64,000 nt of DNA. Origin: Cellulomonas uda (GTDB lineage Bacteria; Actinomycetota; Actinomycetes; Actinomycetales; Cellulomonadaceae). The translations under genes were made by a program, and so were the position numbers. Positions 27,550-36,840 of this stretch are shown one piece after another. Below the pieces are notes generated by a model. That model did no database searches, had not been told where the DNA came from, and worked only from the letters and a program-made list of their open reading frames with translations. The stretch's first letter is position 1, and every line of letters starts with the position of its first letter. The stretch spans positions 1 to 64,000 of the forward strand of contig NZ_BJLP01000001.1 of assembly GCF_006538705.1 (NCBI RefSeq), given 5' to 3'.

Positions 27550-28149
27550 CTACACGGCGCTCGTGGCTCGTCGTGACGGCGCCGCGCCGGCGGGTGGGCG
27601 GTTCAAGGCCCGGTAGATCGTGGTGCGGGAGACGCCGAGCACCTGACCGATCTGGGCGACGGTCATGTCCTTCTGCTCGTACATCTGCCGGGCAGCCCGG
27701 ACCTGGTCCCCGGACAGCGACGCCGGGCGCCCACCGGTGCGGCCCCGTGCACGAGCGGCCGCCAGGCCGGCGTTGGTGCGCTCTCGGATCAGGTCGCGCT
27801 CGAACTCCGCCAGGGCGGCGAAGACGTGGAACACCAGCCGTCCGCCAGGGGAGGTCGTGTCGATCGTTTCCTGCAAGGACCGGAACCCCACGCCGCGGTC
27901 GGCCAGGACCTGCAGCTGGTCGATCAGGTGACGTATCGACCGGCCGAGGCGGTCCAGGCGCCACACGACCAGGGTGTCTCCGGGGCGCAGCTGGTCCAGC
28001 AGCTTGTCCAGCTCCGGTCGGTGCTGCAGCGACCCGGAGCCGGTGTCGACGAACACCCGGTAGCACCCGGCCTTGGTCAGCGCGTCGATCTGCAGCGCCG
28101 CGTCCTGGTCGGTCGTCGACACGCGCGCGTAGCCCAGGAGGTGTCCCAC
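27550..28149 (-). CDS. Serine resolvase/invertase (TniR-like)
   Basis: 199 residues of the small serine-recombinase family; resolves transposition cointegrates. The catalytic Ser is residue 11 in GYARVSTTDQD; GDTLVVWRLDRLGRS carries the conserved arginines, and a C-terminal helix-turn-helix (about 150-180, TVAQIGQVLGVSRTTIYRAL) binds the res site. GTG 28149 is supported by TACGGT six bases upstream. The same element overlaps a repeat in the res-like region, so the protein probably represses itself. Confidence 0.92.
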   Translation of the reverse strand: MGHLLGYARVSTTDQDAALQIDALTKAGCYRVFVDTGSGSLQHRPELDKLLDQLRPGDTLVVWRLDRLGRSIRHLIDQLQVLADRGVGFRSLQETIDTTSPGGRLVFHVFAALAEFERDLIRERTNAGLAAARARGRTGGRPASLSGDQVRAARQMYEQKDMTVAQIGQVLGVSRTTIYRALNRPPAGAAPSRRATSAV

Positions 28150-28287
28150 TCTCCGACCGTAGCGAAACCCGTCCCGCGCGGGAAGTATCGTGCCGTAGAT
28201 TCCGGCACACAGTTCCGCTACATCGAGCGCCTCGTCGGCGACCTGCGCCGACCGGGCCCTCCTGCGGTGTAGCGGAAACGTTCGTTT
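28150..28287. promoter_or_regulatory. Resolution (res-like) site and resolvase promoter
   Basis: The gap between resolvase and the right transposon end contains three versions of one motif: GTAGCGAAAC at 28159-28168, its inverse GTTCCGCTAC at 28212-28221 and GTAGCGGAAAC at 28269-28279. A short hairpin (gtgccg with cggcac) lies near 28190-28208. Spaced, inverted half-sites beside a resolvase gene are characteristic of res. The -10 TACGGT is at 28161-28156. Confidence 0.6.
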
Positions 28288-28312
28288 GGCGCACGTAGCA
28301 CTGGGGGCGTGA

Positions 28313-28990
28313 TCAGGGTTGAAGGCGGTAGCCCATGCCGGGTTCGGTGATGAGGTGGCGGGGGTGGGCGGGGTCGGGCTCGAGCTTGCGGCGGAGCTGG
28401 GCGAGGTAGACACGTAGGTAGTGGGTTTCCTGGTTCAGAGTCGGGCCGCGCAGTTCTTGGAGGAGCTCGCGCTGGCTGACGACCTTGTCGACGTGGCGGG
28501 CGAGGATCTCGAGCATGTGCCACTCGGTGGGTGTGAGCCGCACGTCGGCCCCGGCGGTGGTGCGGACGCGCCGTGCTGCTAGGTCGACGGAGAAGGCGGC
28601 GGTGTGGACGACCGGTGGTGCGTCGTTGGGTCGGCGGCGTGCCGCTGCTCGGATGCGTGCGAGCAGCTCGTCCATGCCGAAGGGTTTGGTGACGTAGTCG
28701 TCGGCTCCGGCGTCGAGGGCTTCGACCTTGTCGTCGCTGGTCTGACGCGCGGAGAGGACGACCACCGGGACGCTGGACCATGCGCGGACTGCGCGTAGGA
28801 CCTCCATCCCGTCTAGGTCGGGTAGGCCGAGGTCGAGCACGATGAGGTCGGGGTGCCAGTTCGCGACGGCGTCCAGTCCCGCGGCGCCGGTGTGCGCGAC
28901 GGTGGCCTCGTAGCGGTTGGCGCGCAAGGTGACGGCCAGGGCACGGGCGAGGGGTGGTTCGTCTTCGACGATCAGCACGCGAATGGTCAT
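28313..28990 (-). CDS. kdpE: KdpE response regulator
   Basis: 225 residues, OmpR/PhoB type. Receiver domain 1-115 with the phospho-acceptor Asp in DLIVLDLGLPDLDG (about 52), conserved Thr/Ser in VVVLSAR and Lys in DYVTKPF; DNA-binding winged helix about 130-225 (LTPTEWHMLEILARH, THYLRVYLAQLRRKLE). Activates kdp transcription when potassium is limiting or turgor is low. Start overlaps the kdpD stop (ATGA). Last gene of the kdp operon. Confidence 0.95.
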   Translation of the reverse strand: MTIRVLIVEDEPPLARALAVTLRANRYEATVAHTGAAGLDAVANWHPDLIVLDLGLPDLDGMEVLRAVRAWSSVPVVVLSARQTSDDKVEALDAGADDYVTKPFGMDELLARIRAAARRRPNDAPPVVHTAAFSVDLAARRVRTTAGADVRLTPTEWHMLEILARHVDKVVSQRELLQELRGPTLNQETHYLRVYLAQLRRKLEPDPAHPRHLITEPGMGYRLQP

Positions 28991-31578
28991 AGGTCCGCTT
29001 CCGTCAGGGGCAGGGTGATGACCATGGTCAGTCCACCTCCCGGCGTGTCCTGGGCTTCGAGGGTGCCGCCGTTGGCTGTCACGAACCCGCGGGCGACAGC
29101 GAGCCCGAGGCCGACCCCGTGCCCTTGGGGAGTGTCACCGAGGCGTTGGAACGCAGCGAACATCTGGGCCTTGCGGTCATCGGGCACCCCCGGCCCGCGG
29201 TCGACGACACGGATCACGAGCTCGGAGCCCAGGTGCTCCGCGCGGATCGTGGGCGGGGCGCCTTGTGGGCTGTACCGGACGGCGTTCTCGACGATGTTGG
29301 CCAGAGCTCGCTCGAGTAGGCCGGCGTCGGCGTGCACGAGAGGAAGGGTCTCGGGGACGGCGAGGATCACCGCGCCGTGGGGCACCGCGTCGACGGCTCT
29401 GGGGATCAGCTCGTCCATTGTGACGGGCTCGCGGCGGGGTGTGACGGCTCCGATGTCGAGCCGGCTCATGTCCAGCAGGTTGTCGATCAGCAACTGGAGC
29501 CGGTCGGCTTCGTGGTCGATGTCGGCGAGGAGCTGACGTTGGTCTGGAACGGGGATGTGCTCACCGCTGGTCTGCAGCGCTGTGACACCTGCCTTGATCG
29601 AGGCCAGCGGGGTGCGTAGGTCGTGTGAGACGGCGGCCAGGAGCGCGGTGCGCATGGCGCCGCGTTCACGCTCCTCGCGCGCTGCGCCGGCCTCGGTGCG
29701 CAGGCGGTCGCGTTCCAGGGCCGCCTGGGCGTGCTGGCCGACGACGACGGCGAGACGGTAGCCCTGTGAAGTTGGTGCCGGGCCGTGAAGGTTGAGTCTG
29801 ACGTCGTCGGTGACGTTGACGGTGTGGCCCGGCGCGGTCGGGTTCGACTCGTCGGCTGCGATAGGGTAGGCGTGGACTCTGTCCAGCCAGGTGTTGTTCT
29901 CGCGCACCAAGAGCGTGACGGCGTTCAGCTGTAATGACTCGCGCAGTTGCTCGAGCATCGCGGGGATGGCGTCATCCCCGCCACGCAGGACCGTCCCGGC
30001 GATGGTGGTCAGGGCCCCGGCCTCCGCGCGGTTGCGGGCGGCCTCCACCGTCCGGCGGGCGGCCAGGTCGACCACCGCGGAGACGGCGACCGCCACGGCC
30101 ACCAGAACCACGATCGCTAAGGCGTTGTGCGGTTCGGCGATCGTCCAGGTGTGCACCGGCGGGGCGAAGAGATAGTTGGACAGCAACCCGCCCGTGACCG
30201 CGGCGACCAGCGCGGGGATCAGTCCGCCGACGAGTGCGACCGCGACCGTCAGGGCGAGGAAGAGCATCAGGACCACCGACAGCGCGTCGGCGGCGTTGGT
30301 GGACAGGACGCTCATGGCGAGCAGCACGGGGCCGAGGATCGCGAGCACCCAGCCACTGATCACCCGACGTCGGGTCAGCGCGCTGCGGCGCGCCGGCGCT
30401 CGGCGACCGTGCCCGGCGCGCTCGTGGGTGACGATCAAGACGTCGATGTCGCCGGAGCCGTTGACGACCCGGGGGGCGATCCCCGGGGAGAGCACCGCTG
30501 CCAGCCGGGTGCGGCGGGTCGCGCCCAGGACGATCTGGCTGGCGTTGACCCCGCGGGCGAAGGCGAGCACCGCGTCGGCGACGTCCTCGCCCAGGACGAC
30601 GTGCCAGGTGCCCCCGAGGGACTCGACCAAGCCCCGGTGACCGGTCAGCGCCTGGGGTGAGGCACCGGTCAGACCGTCCCCGCGCAGCACGTGCAGGGCA
30701 AGAACCTCGCTGCCGCTGGTGCGCTGGGCGATCCTGGCTGCCCTGCGGATAAGGGTCTCGCTCTCCGGGCCGCCGGTGACGGCCACGACGATGCGTTCAC
30801 GGGTGGGCCAGGTGTCGTGGATCCCGTGCTCGTGCCGGTACGTCTCCAGCGCATCCTCGACGCGGTCCGCCGTCCACAGCAGCGCGAGCTCCCGCAGCGC
30901 GGTGAGGTTCCCAACCCGGAAGTAGTTGCTCAGCGCCGCGTCGACCTTCTCGGCCTGGTAGACGTTGCCGTGGGCCAGGCGTCGACGCAACGCCTCGGGG
31001 CTCATGTCGACCAGCTCGATCTGCTCGGCGCGCCGAACCACCTGGTCCGGCACCGTCTCCTGCTGACGCACCCCGGTGATCGCCTGTACGACGTCGTTCA
31101 GGCTCTCCAGGTGCTGGATGTTGACGGTGGTGACCACGTCGATCCCTGCGGCCAGGAGCTCCTCGACGTCCTGCCAGCGCTTGGTGTTGCGGGACCCGGG
31201 GATGTTGGTGTGGGCCAGCTCGTCGACGAGGGCGACCTGGGGTGCGCGTGCCAGGACGGAGTCGATGTCCATCTCGGTGAAGTCCGCGCCGCGGTGCTGC
31301 ACCTGGCGGCGCGGGACGACCTCCAGGGCGTCGACCAGCTCGGCGGTGTGCACCCGCCCGTGGGTCTCGACCAGCCCGATGACGACGTCGACGCCGCGGT
31401 CCAGGCGCCGCCGGCCCTCGTCGAGCATGGCGTAGGTCTTGCCGACCCCCGGCGCGGCGCCGAGGTAGACGCGCAACCGCCCCCGCCCGCAAGGCTGAGT
31501 GCCCGCCGCCACGGCGGGCACAGGGCTGGCGTGCTCGGCTTTGGGGTGCTCGGTGGTGGTCACGGTGTGCTCAGTCAA
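28987..31578 (-). CDS. kdpD: KdpD sensor histidine kinase
   Basis: 863 residues. Domain order: KdpD N-terminal domain (about 33-240) with Walker A GAAPGVGKT and VDELAHTN; universal-stress-like domain (about 250-370); four membrane helices (DUF4118, about 400-495); GAF-like domain; HisKA with phospho-accepting His in SHDLRTPLASIKAG (about 645); HATPase with NIVENAVRYSP and GVGLGLAV. Senses potassium/turgor and phosphorylates KdpE. The open frame begins at a TTG (31578), overlapping kdpC by 8 bases; GTG 31563 is the alternative start. Intact. Confidence 0.95.
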   Translation of the reverse strand: MTEHTVTTTEHPKAEHASPVPAVAAGTQPCGRGRLRVYLGAAPGVGKTYAMLDEGRRRLDRGVDVVIGLVETHGRVHTAELVDALEVVPRRQVQHRGADFTEMDIDSVLARAPQVALVDELAHTNIPGSRNTKRWQDVEELLAAGIDVVTTVNIQHLESLNDVVQAITGVRQQETVPDQVVRRAEQIELVDMSPEALRRRLAHGNVYQAEKVDAALSNYFRVGNLTALRELALLWTADRVEDALETYRHEHGIHDTWPTRERIVVAVTGGPESETLIRRAARIAQRTSGSEVLALHVLRGDGLTGASPQALTGHRGLVESLGGTWHVVLGEDVADAVLAFARGVNASQIVLGATRRTRLAAVLSPGIAPRVVNGSGDIDVLIVTHERAGHGRRAPARRSALTRRRVISGWVLAILGPVLLAMSVLSTNAADALSVVLMLFLALTVAVALVGGLIPALVAAVTGGLLSNYLFAPPVHTWTIAEPHNALAIVVLVAVAVAVSAVVDLAARRTVEAARNRAEAGALTTIAGTVLRGGDDAIPAMLEQLRESLQLNAVTLLVRENNTWLDRVHAYPIAADESNPTAPGHTVNVTDDVRLNLHGPAPTSQGYRLAVVVGQHAQAALERDRLRTEAGAAREERERGAMRTALLAAVSHDLRTPLASIKAGVTALQTSGEHIPVPDQRQLLADIDHEADRLQLLIDNLLDMSRLDIGAVTPRREPVTMDELIPRAVDAVPHGAVILAVPETLPLVHADAGLLERALANIVENAVRYSPQGAPPTIRAEHLGSELVIRVVDRGPGVPDDRKAQMFAAFQRLGDTPQGHGVGLGLAVARGFVTANGGTLEAQDTPGGGLTMVITLPLTEADL

Positions 31579-32146
31579 GCATCGCCAGTGCGGCGTTGAC
31601 CTGCAGGACGTTCACCGTGGGCTCGCCGAGGAAGCCCAGGTCGCGCCCTGTCGTCGCATCGTCGATCACGCCCAGCACGACCGCCAGGTCCAGGCCACGT
31701 TCGCGGGCGATGCGGGGCGCTTGCAGCGCCGCGTATGCCGGTGAGATGTGCGGGTCCAGCCCCGATCCTGATGCGGTCACCGCATCGGCCGGGACAGCAG
31801 CCAGCTCGACCCCTTCACGTTCGGCGACGGCATCGCGCCGGTCGGTGACCGTCGCCAGGAGATCGGTGTTCTCCGGTCCGAGGTTGGACGCGCCGGAGGC
31901 CAGGGGGTCGTATCCGTCACCGGCTGCCGACGGGCGCGGCAGGAGCCATTGGTCGCCGTCGAACCCCTGCCCGAGGAGGCGCGAGCCGACGACGCGGCCG
32001 TCGACCTCGAGCAGTGAGCCGTCGGCGTGGTCGGGCATCAGGCGCCCGGCCCCGTACACGCCCAGCGGGTAGACCAGGCCAAGCAGCACAGTTAGGACCA
32101 GCAGCAGGCGCAGCCCGGCAAAGCACTGGCGAACGAAGGAGGTCAC
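31571..32146 (-). CDS. kdpC: Potassium-transporting ATPase subunit C (KdpC)
   Basis: 191 residues. One N-terminal membrane helix (LLLVLTVLLGLVYPLGVYG) and a periplasmic-side domain that raises nucleotide and potassium affinity; LFFxRPS-like region reads WLLPRPSAAGDGYDP, and SGSGLDPHISPAYA is the family signature. GTG 32146 with GGAG upstream. Confidence 0.94.
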   Translation of the reverse strand: MTSFVRQCFAGLRLLLVLTVLLGLVYPLGVYGAGRLMPDHADGSLLEVDGRVVGSRLLGQGFDGDQWLLPRPSAAGDGYDPLASGASNLGPENTDLLATVTDRRDAVAEREGVELAAVPADAVTASGSGLDPHISPAYAALQAPRIARERGLDLAVVLGVIDDATTGRDLGFLGEPTVNVLQVNAALAMLD

Positions 32147-32176
32147 GATCAGATCAGCTCCACAGTGTTCTGGCCC

Positions 32177-34267
32177 TCACAGGCCAGGCAGGAAGGACAG
32201 GACCAGGTCGATGAGCTTGATGCCCGCGAACGGGGCGACGAGCCCGCCGAGCCCGTAGATCAGCAGGTTGCGGCGCAACATCGCCGAGGCGTGCGCGGGC
32301 CGGTAGCGCACGCCCCGCAGTGCCACCGGGACCAGCGCGATGATGATCAGCGCGTTGAAGATCACCGCTGCCAGGACCGCGGACTGCGGTGAGGACAGGC
32401 GCATGACGTTCAGCTGCTCCAGCTGGGGGTACAGGCCCACGAACATCGCCGGGATGATCGCGAAGTACTTGGCGACGTCGTTGGCGATGGAGAAGGTCGT
32501 CAACGCGCCCCGGGTGATCAGCAGCTGCTTGCCGATGGCGACGATCTCGATGAGCTTGGTGGGGTCGGAGTCCAGGTCGACCATGTTCCCGGCCTCCTTG
32601 GCGGCCGAGGTTCCGGTGTTCATCGCCACACCGACGTCGGCCTGGGCAAGGGCGGGTGCGTCGTTGGTCCCGTCGCCGGTCATCGCGACCAGGCGCCCAC
32701 CGGCTTGTTCTCGGCGGATCAGGGCCATCTTGTCCTCGGGGGTGGCCTCGGCGAGGAAGTCGTCGACACCGGCCTCCTCGGCGATCGCCCGGGCGGTCAG
32801 CGCGTTGTCCCCGGTGATCATCACGGTGCGGATGCCCATCCGGCGCAGCTCGTCGAACCGCTGACGCATGCCGGGCTTGACCACGTCTTTCAGGTGCACC
32901 ACCCCGACTGCCCGGGCCGGCGCCTCACCCAGGCGTTCAGCCACCACCAGGGGCGTGCCGCCGGAGGCGCTGATCGCGTCGACCGCACGACCCACGTCCG
33001 CGGTCGGGTGCCCGCCGTTGTCGCGGACCCACTTCATGACGGCGCTGGCCGCGCCCTTGCGGATCTGCCACAGCCCGTCCCGTTCGCTCAGGTCTACCCC
33101 GCTCATCCGGGTCTGGGCGGTGAACGACACGAACGTGGCGTTGGGCAGCTGGGTGTGGAATCGCGCGCGCATGCCGTACCGCTCCTTGGCCAGCACCACG
33201 ATCGAGCGCCCCTCGGGGGTCTCGTCGGCCAGGCTGGACAGCTGCGCAGCCTCAGCGACCTTCTCCTCGCTCAGGCCCTCGGCAGGGATGATCTCGGCCG
33301 CCTGCCGGTTGCCGAACGTGATGGTGCCGGTCTTGTCCAGCAGCAGCACGTCCACATCGCCGGCCGCCTCGACCGCCCGCCCGGACAGGGCCATGACGTT
33401 GCGCTGGATCAGCCGGTCCATCCCTGCGATCCCGATCGCGGACAGCAGCCCGCCGATCGTGGTGGGGATCAAGCACACCAGCAGCGCCACCAGCACCGTC
33501 AGGGACTGGGCCTGACCGGAGTACACGGCGAAGGGCTGCAAGGTCACGACCGCGAGCAGGAACACCAAGGTCAGACCTGACAGCAGCAGACTGAGCGCGA
33601 CCTCGTTGGGGGTCTTCTGCCGGGTCGAGCCCTCGACCAGTCCGATCATCCGGTCGAGGAACGTCTCACCGGCCCGGGCCGTGATGCGCACCACGATCCG
33701 GTCCGAGAGCACCTTGGTGCCGCCAGTGACCGCACTGCGGTCCCCACCGGACTCGCGGATCACCGGCGCCGACTCACCGGTCACCGCCGACTCATCGACA
33801 CTGGCGATCCCTTCCACGACGTCCCCGTCGCTGGGGATGACCTCACCGGCCTCGACCACGACCAGGTCACCGACCTGCAGTGCGGTCGCCGGCACCGCCT
33901 CCTCCGACCCTTCACCGATCACGCGGCGGGCCAGGGTGTGGGTCCGGGCGGCGCGCAAGGAGTCGGCCTGAGCCTTGCCGCGGCCCTCGGCGACGGACTC
34001 GGCAAGGTTGGCGAACACGACCGTGACCCACAGCCACGCCGCGATCGACCACGAGAACACGCTGGGGTGCAGCACCGCCAGGACGGTGCTGGCCACCGAC
34101 CCGACCCACACCACGAACATCACCGGGTAGCGCACCTGGTGGCGCGGGTCCAGCTTGGCCAGGGCCTGCGGAAGCGAGTGCCACAGCTGGCGCGGTTCGA
34201 ACGCACCCGCTCGGACCCGGTTCGGGTGGGCGCGGGTGGGCTGGTGGGTGCGGACGGTGGTGGTCAC
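32177..34267 (-). CDS. kdpB: Potassium-transporting P-type ATPase subunit B (KdpB)
   Basis: 696 residues. ATP-driven catalytic subunit: phosphorylation loop [18 protein letters not shown] motif in [11 protein letters not shown], hinge [21 protein letters not shown], and seven predicted helices. Works with KdpA (channel), KdpC and KdpF. GTG 34267 overlaps the kdpA stop by 4 bases. Confidence 0.96.
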   Translation of the reverse strand: MTTTVRTHQPTRAHPNRVRAGAFEPRQLWHSLPQALAKLDPRHQVRYPVMFVVWVGSVASTVLAVLHPSVFSWSIAAWLWVTVVFANLAESVAEGRGKAQADSLRAARTHTLARRVIGEGSEEAVPATALQVGDLVVVEAGEVIPSDGDVVEGIASVDESAVTGESAPVIRESGGDRSAVTGGTKVLSDRIVVRITARAGETFLDRMIGLVEGSTRQKTPNEVALSLLLSGLTLVFLLAVVTLQPFAVYSGQAQSLTVLVALLVCLIPTTIGGLLSAIGIAGMDRLIQRNVMALSGRAVEAAGDVDVLLLDKTGTITFGNRQAAEIIPAEGLSEEKVAEAAQLSSLADETPEGRSIVVLAKERYGMRARFHTQLPNATFVSFTAQTRMSGVDLSERDGLWQIRKGAASAVMKWVRDNGGHPTADVGRAVDAISASGGTPLVVAERLGEAPARAVGVVHLKDVVKPGMRQRFDELRRMGIRTVMITGDNALTARAIAEEAGVDDFLAEATPEDKMALIRREQAGGRLVAMTGDGTNDAPALAQADVGVAMNTGTSAAKEAGNMVDLDSDPTKLIEIVAIGKQLLITRGALTTFSIANDVAKYFAIIPAMFVGLYPQLEQLNVMRLSSPQSAVLAAVIFNALIIIALVPVALRGVRYRPAHASAMLRRNLLIYGLGGLVAPFAGIKLIDLVLSFLPGL

Positions 34268-35928
34268 AGCAGTGCCTCCGCGATCGGCGCCAGAGCAAGG
34301 GCGGGGAAGAAGGTCAGGCCGGCGACGACGAGCACCACGAACCCGAGCAGGCCGACGAACACGGGCCCGTGGGTGGGCATGGTGCCCGCCGTCGTGGCGC
34401 CGGGCCGCTGGCCAGCCAGGCTGCCGGCCAAGGCCAGGACCAGAACTATCGGCACGAACCTGCCGAACAACATGCCCAGTCCCAGGGCGGTGTTCTGATA
34501 GGGGGTTCCCGCGGCGAAGCCGGCGAACGCCGAGCCGTTGTTGTTGGTCGCCGAGGCGTAGGCGTAGAGGATCTCCGACAGGCCGTGCGCGCCGGGGTCC
34601 TGGACCGAGGCGTCCACCAGGGCGGGGGTAGCGGCAGTAATCGCCGCGCCGACCAGCAGCAGGGCCGGCATGGTCAAGATGTAGAGGGCCACCAACGTGA
34701 CCTGGGTACGGCCGATCTTCTTACCCAGGTACTGCGGGGTGCGCCCGACCATCAACCCCGCCAGGAACACCGCCAGGACCGCGAGCACCAGCATCCCGTA
34801 CAGGCCGGCGCCGACCCCACCGGGGGCGACCTCACCGAGCATCATGTTCAGCAACGTCACCCCACCGCCGACGGCGGTGAAGGAGTCGTGGAAGCTGTTG
34901 ACCGCACCGGTCGACGTGCCGGTGGTCGACGCGGCGAACAGTGCCGAACCCGCGGCCCCGAAGCGGGCCTCCTTGCCTTCCATCGCCCCGCCAGCCAGCT
35001 GCGGGACTGCGCCCAGGCCACGCATCTCGGCCCACGAGATGACGGCGACCGCCGCCCCCCACAGGGAGGCCATCACCGCCACGATCGCCACACCCTGGCG
35101 CCGGTCGCCCACCATCTGCCCGAACGTGCGCGGCAGGCTGAACGGGATCACCAGGATCAAGAAGATTTGCAGCAAGTTGGTCCAGGCGGTGGGGTTCTCG
35201 AACGGGTGCGCGCTGTTGGCGTTGAAGAAGCCACCCCCGTTGGTCCCCAGCAGCTTGATCGACTCCTGTGAGGCGATCGGGCCGCCGACCATGGACTGCG
35301 TCCCGCCGGCCAGGGTGGTGATCTCGGTAGGGCCGGTGAAGTTCTGCACGACCCCGCCGGCGATCAGCGCGACGGCGGCGAGAGCGGCGATGGGCAGCAG
35401 GATCCGCAGCGTGCCACGGACCAGGTCCACCCAGAAGTTGCCGAGCCGGTCCGTGCCGGTGCGGGCGAAGCTGCGGACCAGGGCCACCGCGACCGCCAGA
35501 CCGACCGCGGCCGAGACGAAGTTCTGCACCGTGAGGCCCGCCATCTGCACCAGGTGCCCGGCCGCGCTCTCCCCGGAGTACCACTGCCAGTTCGTGTTCG
35601 TCACGAACGACACGGCCGTGTTCCACGCGCCGTCCGAGCCCATTGCCGGCATCCCCAACGACAACGGCAGGTGCTCTTGGACCCGCAAGAACGCATACAA
35701 CCCCAGGACGCTGACGAAGGAGAACGCCAGCACCGACCGCGCGTACACCGACCAGCGCTGATCAGCCCCGGCATCGATCCCAGCCACCCGGTAGACCAAC
35801 CGCTCCACCCGGGTGTGCCGATCACCGGCAAAGACCCGCGCCATATAGTCACCCAGCGGCACGTGGACGAGCGCGAGTAGACCCACCAGCAGCCCAACCT
35901 GCAGGACGGCCGCCACAACCGGGGACAT
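34264..35928 (-). CDS. kdpA: Potassium-transporting ATPase subunit A (KdpA)
   Basis: 554 residues, the potassium-selective membrane subunit related to Trk/Ktr channels with about ten helices. Four selectivity-type P-loops are visible, for example [32 protein letters not shown] and [15 protein letters not shown] 35928 ([12 protein letters not shown]) is preferred over an upstream in-frame extension of 46 residues because it overlaps the kdpF stop (TGATG). Confidence 0.95.
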   Translation of the reverse strand: MSPVVAAVLQVGLLVGLLALVHVPLGDYMARVFAGDRHTRVERLVYRVAGIDAGADQRWSVYARSVLAFSFVSVLGLYAFLRVQEHLPLSLGMPAMGSDGAWNTAVSFVTNTNWQWYSGESAAGHLVQMAGLTVQNFVSAAVGLAVAVALVRSFARTGTDRLGNFWVDLVRGTLRILLPIAALAAVALIAGGVVQNFTGPTEITTLAGGTQSMVGGPIASQESIKLLGTNGGGFFNANSAHPFENPTAWTNLLQIFLILVIPFSLPRTFGQMVGDRRQGVAIVAVMASLWGAAVAVISWAEMRGLGAVPQLAGGAMEGKEARFGAAGSALFAASTTGTSTGAVNSFHDSFTAVGGGVTLLNMMLGEVAPGGVGAGLYGMLVLAVLAVFLAGLMVGRTPQYLGKKIGRTQVTLVALYILTMPALLLVGAAITAATPALVDASVQDPGAHGLSEILYAYASATNNNGSAFAGFAAGTPYQNTALGLGMLFGRFVPIVLVLALAGSLAGQRPGATTAGTMPTHGPVFVGLLGFVVLVVAGLTFFPALALAPIAEALL

Positions 35929-36017
35929 CAGAACCGCTCCGGACGCAGCAGGGTCCACACCAGGTACCCCGCCAGGAGAACAGCCACGACGAGCGCAACC
36001 ACGGACTCCACGCTCAC
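35928..36017 (-). CDS. kdpF: KdpF small subunit
   Basis: 29-residue single-helix peptide reading [20 protein letters not shown] then WTLLRPERF. The helix plus the C-terminal LLRPERF is diagnostic of KdpF, which stabilises the Kdp complex. GTG 36017 has GGGAG and GGGAAAG upstream; the stop overlaps kdpA. Confidence 0.9.
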   Translation of the reverse strand: MSVESVVALVVAVLLAGYLVWTLLRPERF

Positions 36018-36097
36018 AGCTTTCCCACTCCCGCGACCAAGGCCCCGAGCAAGGCAAAGCACGCACAGGTCAGCAACACGACGGCCAGATCAGCCAC
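36014..36097 (-). CDS. 27-residue membrane peptide at the head of the kdp operon
   Basis: GTG 36097, behind CGGAG, encodes [20 protein letters not shown] followed by VAGVGKL and stops at a TGA that overlaps the kdpF GTG (GTGA). The ribosome site, the overlap and the membrane-helix character argue for a real translated gene. It is distinct from KdpF; an accessory subunit or leader peptide are both possible. Confidence 0.65.
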   Translation of the reverse strand: MADLAVVLLTCACFALLGALVAGVGKL

Positions 36098-36228
36098 GAG
36101 TCAGCTCCGAACGAGATCGACACCGTCACCGACGGCGGGAACCCCGCGGGCCCCAGCACCCATTGAGCACCCGCCCCCAGGCCAACCCGGACACTCCAGA
36201 CGCTCTCCTGACGAGAGGTCGACCTTCC

Positions 36229-36837
36229 CTAACGGAACCCGGACGCCTCGGCCGGTCGTCGGCGCCGGCCCCGCCAAACAAGTCGAAGAGTTCCCCGCCG
36301 ATCAACTGCGACGGCCACATCGACGCCAGTGACGCGGTACCGGTGCGCGGTCCCGTCGGCGTCGGTCACGGTGACAGTCGCGCCCGGCGGGACGTCCCGC
36401 AGCCGGGCGAACGGGCCGATCCCGGTGAGGCGGGAGTCGACGTGCGCGGCGACGAGCGTGTTGCCGTCGTCGTCCGCGGGGACGGGGCCGAACCGGTACC
36501 AGCCGGCCTCGCCCGCGTCCTCGGGGATCTCCATGGTCCCGTCGTCGAGGACCCCGACCGGCACGACCGGCATGTCGAGGTCGACGTCGGGGACCGCGAG
36601 CCGCACCGGCGCCGCGCGGACCTCGGGCGCCGGTGCGGTCGCGTCCCGGACCGGGACGTCGGACAGCGCTGGGGACGGCGCTGCCGTGGTCGGTCCGGGT
36701 GGCGCCGACGACACCGGGCGCGCGACGGGCTCGGGCACGGGCGGCTCGGAGGTGCAGCCCGCGAGCAGCCCCGCGGCGAGCACGCCGGCCAGGGCGCCGG
36801 GGAGGACCCCGGCCGGCGTGCGGTGTCGTCGTGCCAT
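36229..36837 (-). pseudogene. Class E/F-like sortase truncated before the catalytic cysteine
   Basis: 202 residues. It has an N-terminal lipid-box-like segment (AAGLLAGC), a Pro-rich spacer and a sortase beta-barrel from about 95: VRLAVPDVDLDMPVVPVG, the catalytic-His loop NTLVAAHVDSRLTGIGPFARL and VTVTDADGTAHRYRVTGVDV. The next element should be the TLxTC strand with catalytic Cys and then an Arg; instead the frame reads RGTLRLVWRGRRRRPAEA and ends. No Cys or following barrel strand exists in any frame here. The break coincides with the edge of the kdp island, so the 3' end was probably lost in that event. The preceding surface-protein gene is 3 bases away. Confidence 0.65.
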
Positions 36838-36840
36838 GGG

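Larger units (their letters stand above)
25272..28300 (-). mobile_element. Tn5053/Tn402-like transposon (resolvase, transposase, ATPase; no tniQ)
   Basis: Three minus-strand genes, resolvase then DDE transposase then AAA+ ATPase, form the core of a TniABR-type element. Candidate ends are TGTGACTTTCGCC at 25272-25284 and, inverted, TGCTACGTGCGCC at 28300-28288; 9 of 13 bases agree, and both begin TG. No target-site duplication is seen (caccg against ctggg). The left end interrupts a gene. Ends are proposed from limited similarity; the gene content is firm. Confidence 0.7.

Noticed and set aside
30127-31599. Plus-strand open frames over kdpD
   Set aside because: Antisense of the intact sensor kinase; no domain seen.
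36126-36320. Minus-strand 64-codon frame as a distinct small gene or the true sortase C-terminus
   Set aside because: It is out of frame with the sortase, has no TLxTC motif and no start support; it probably reflects island-edge DNA.
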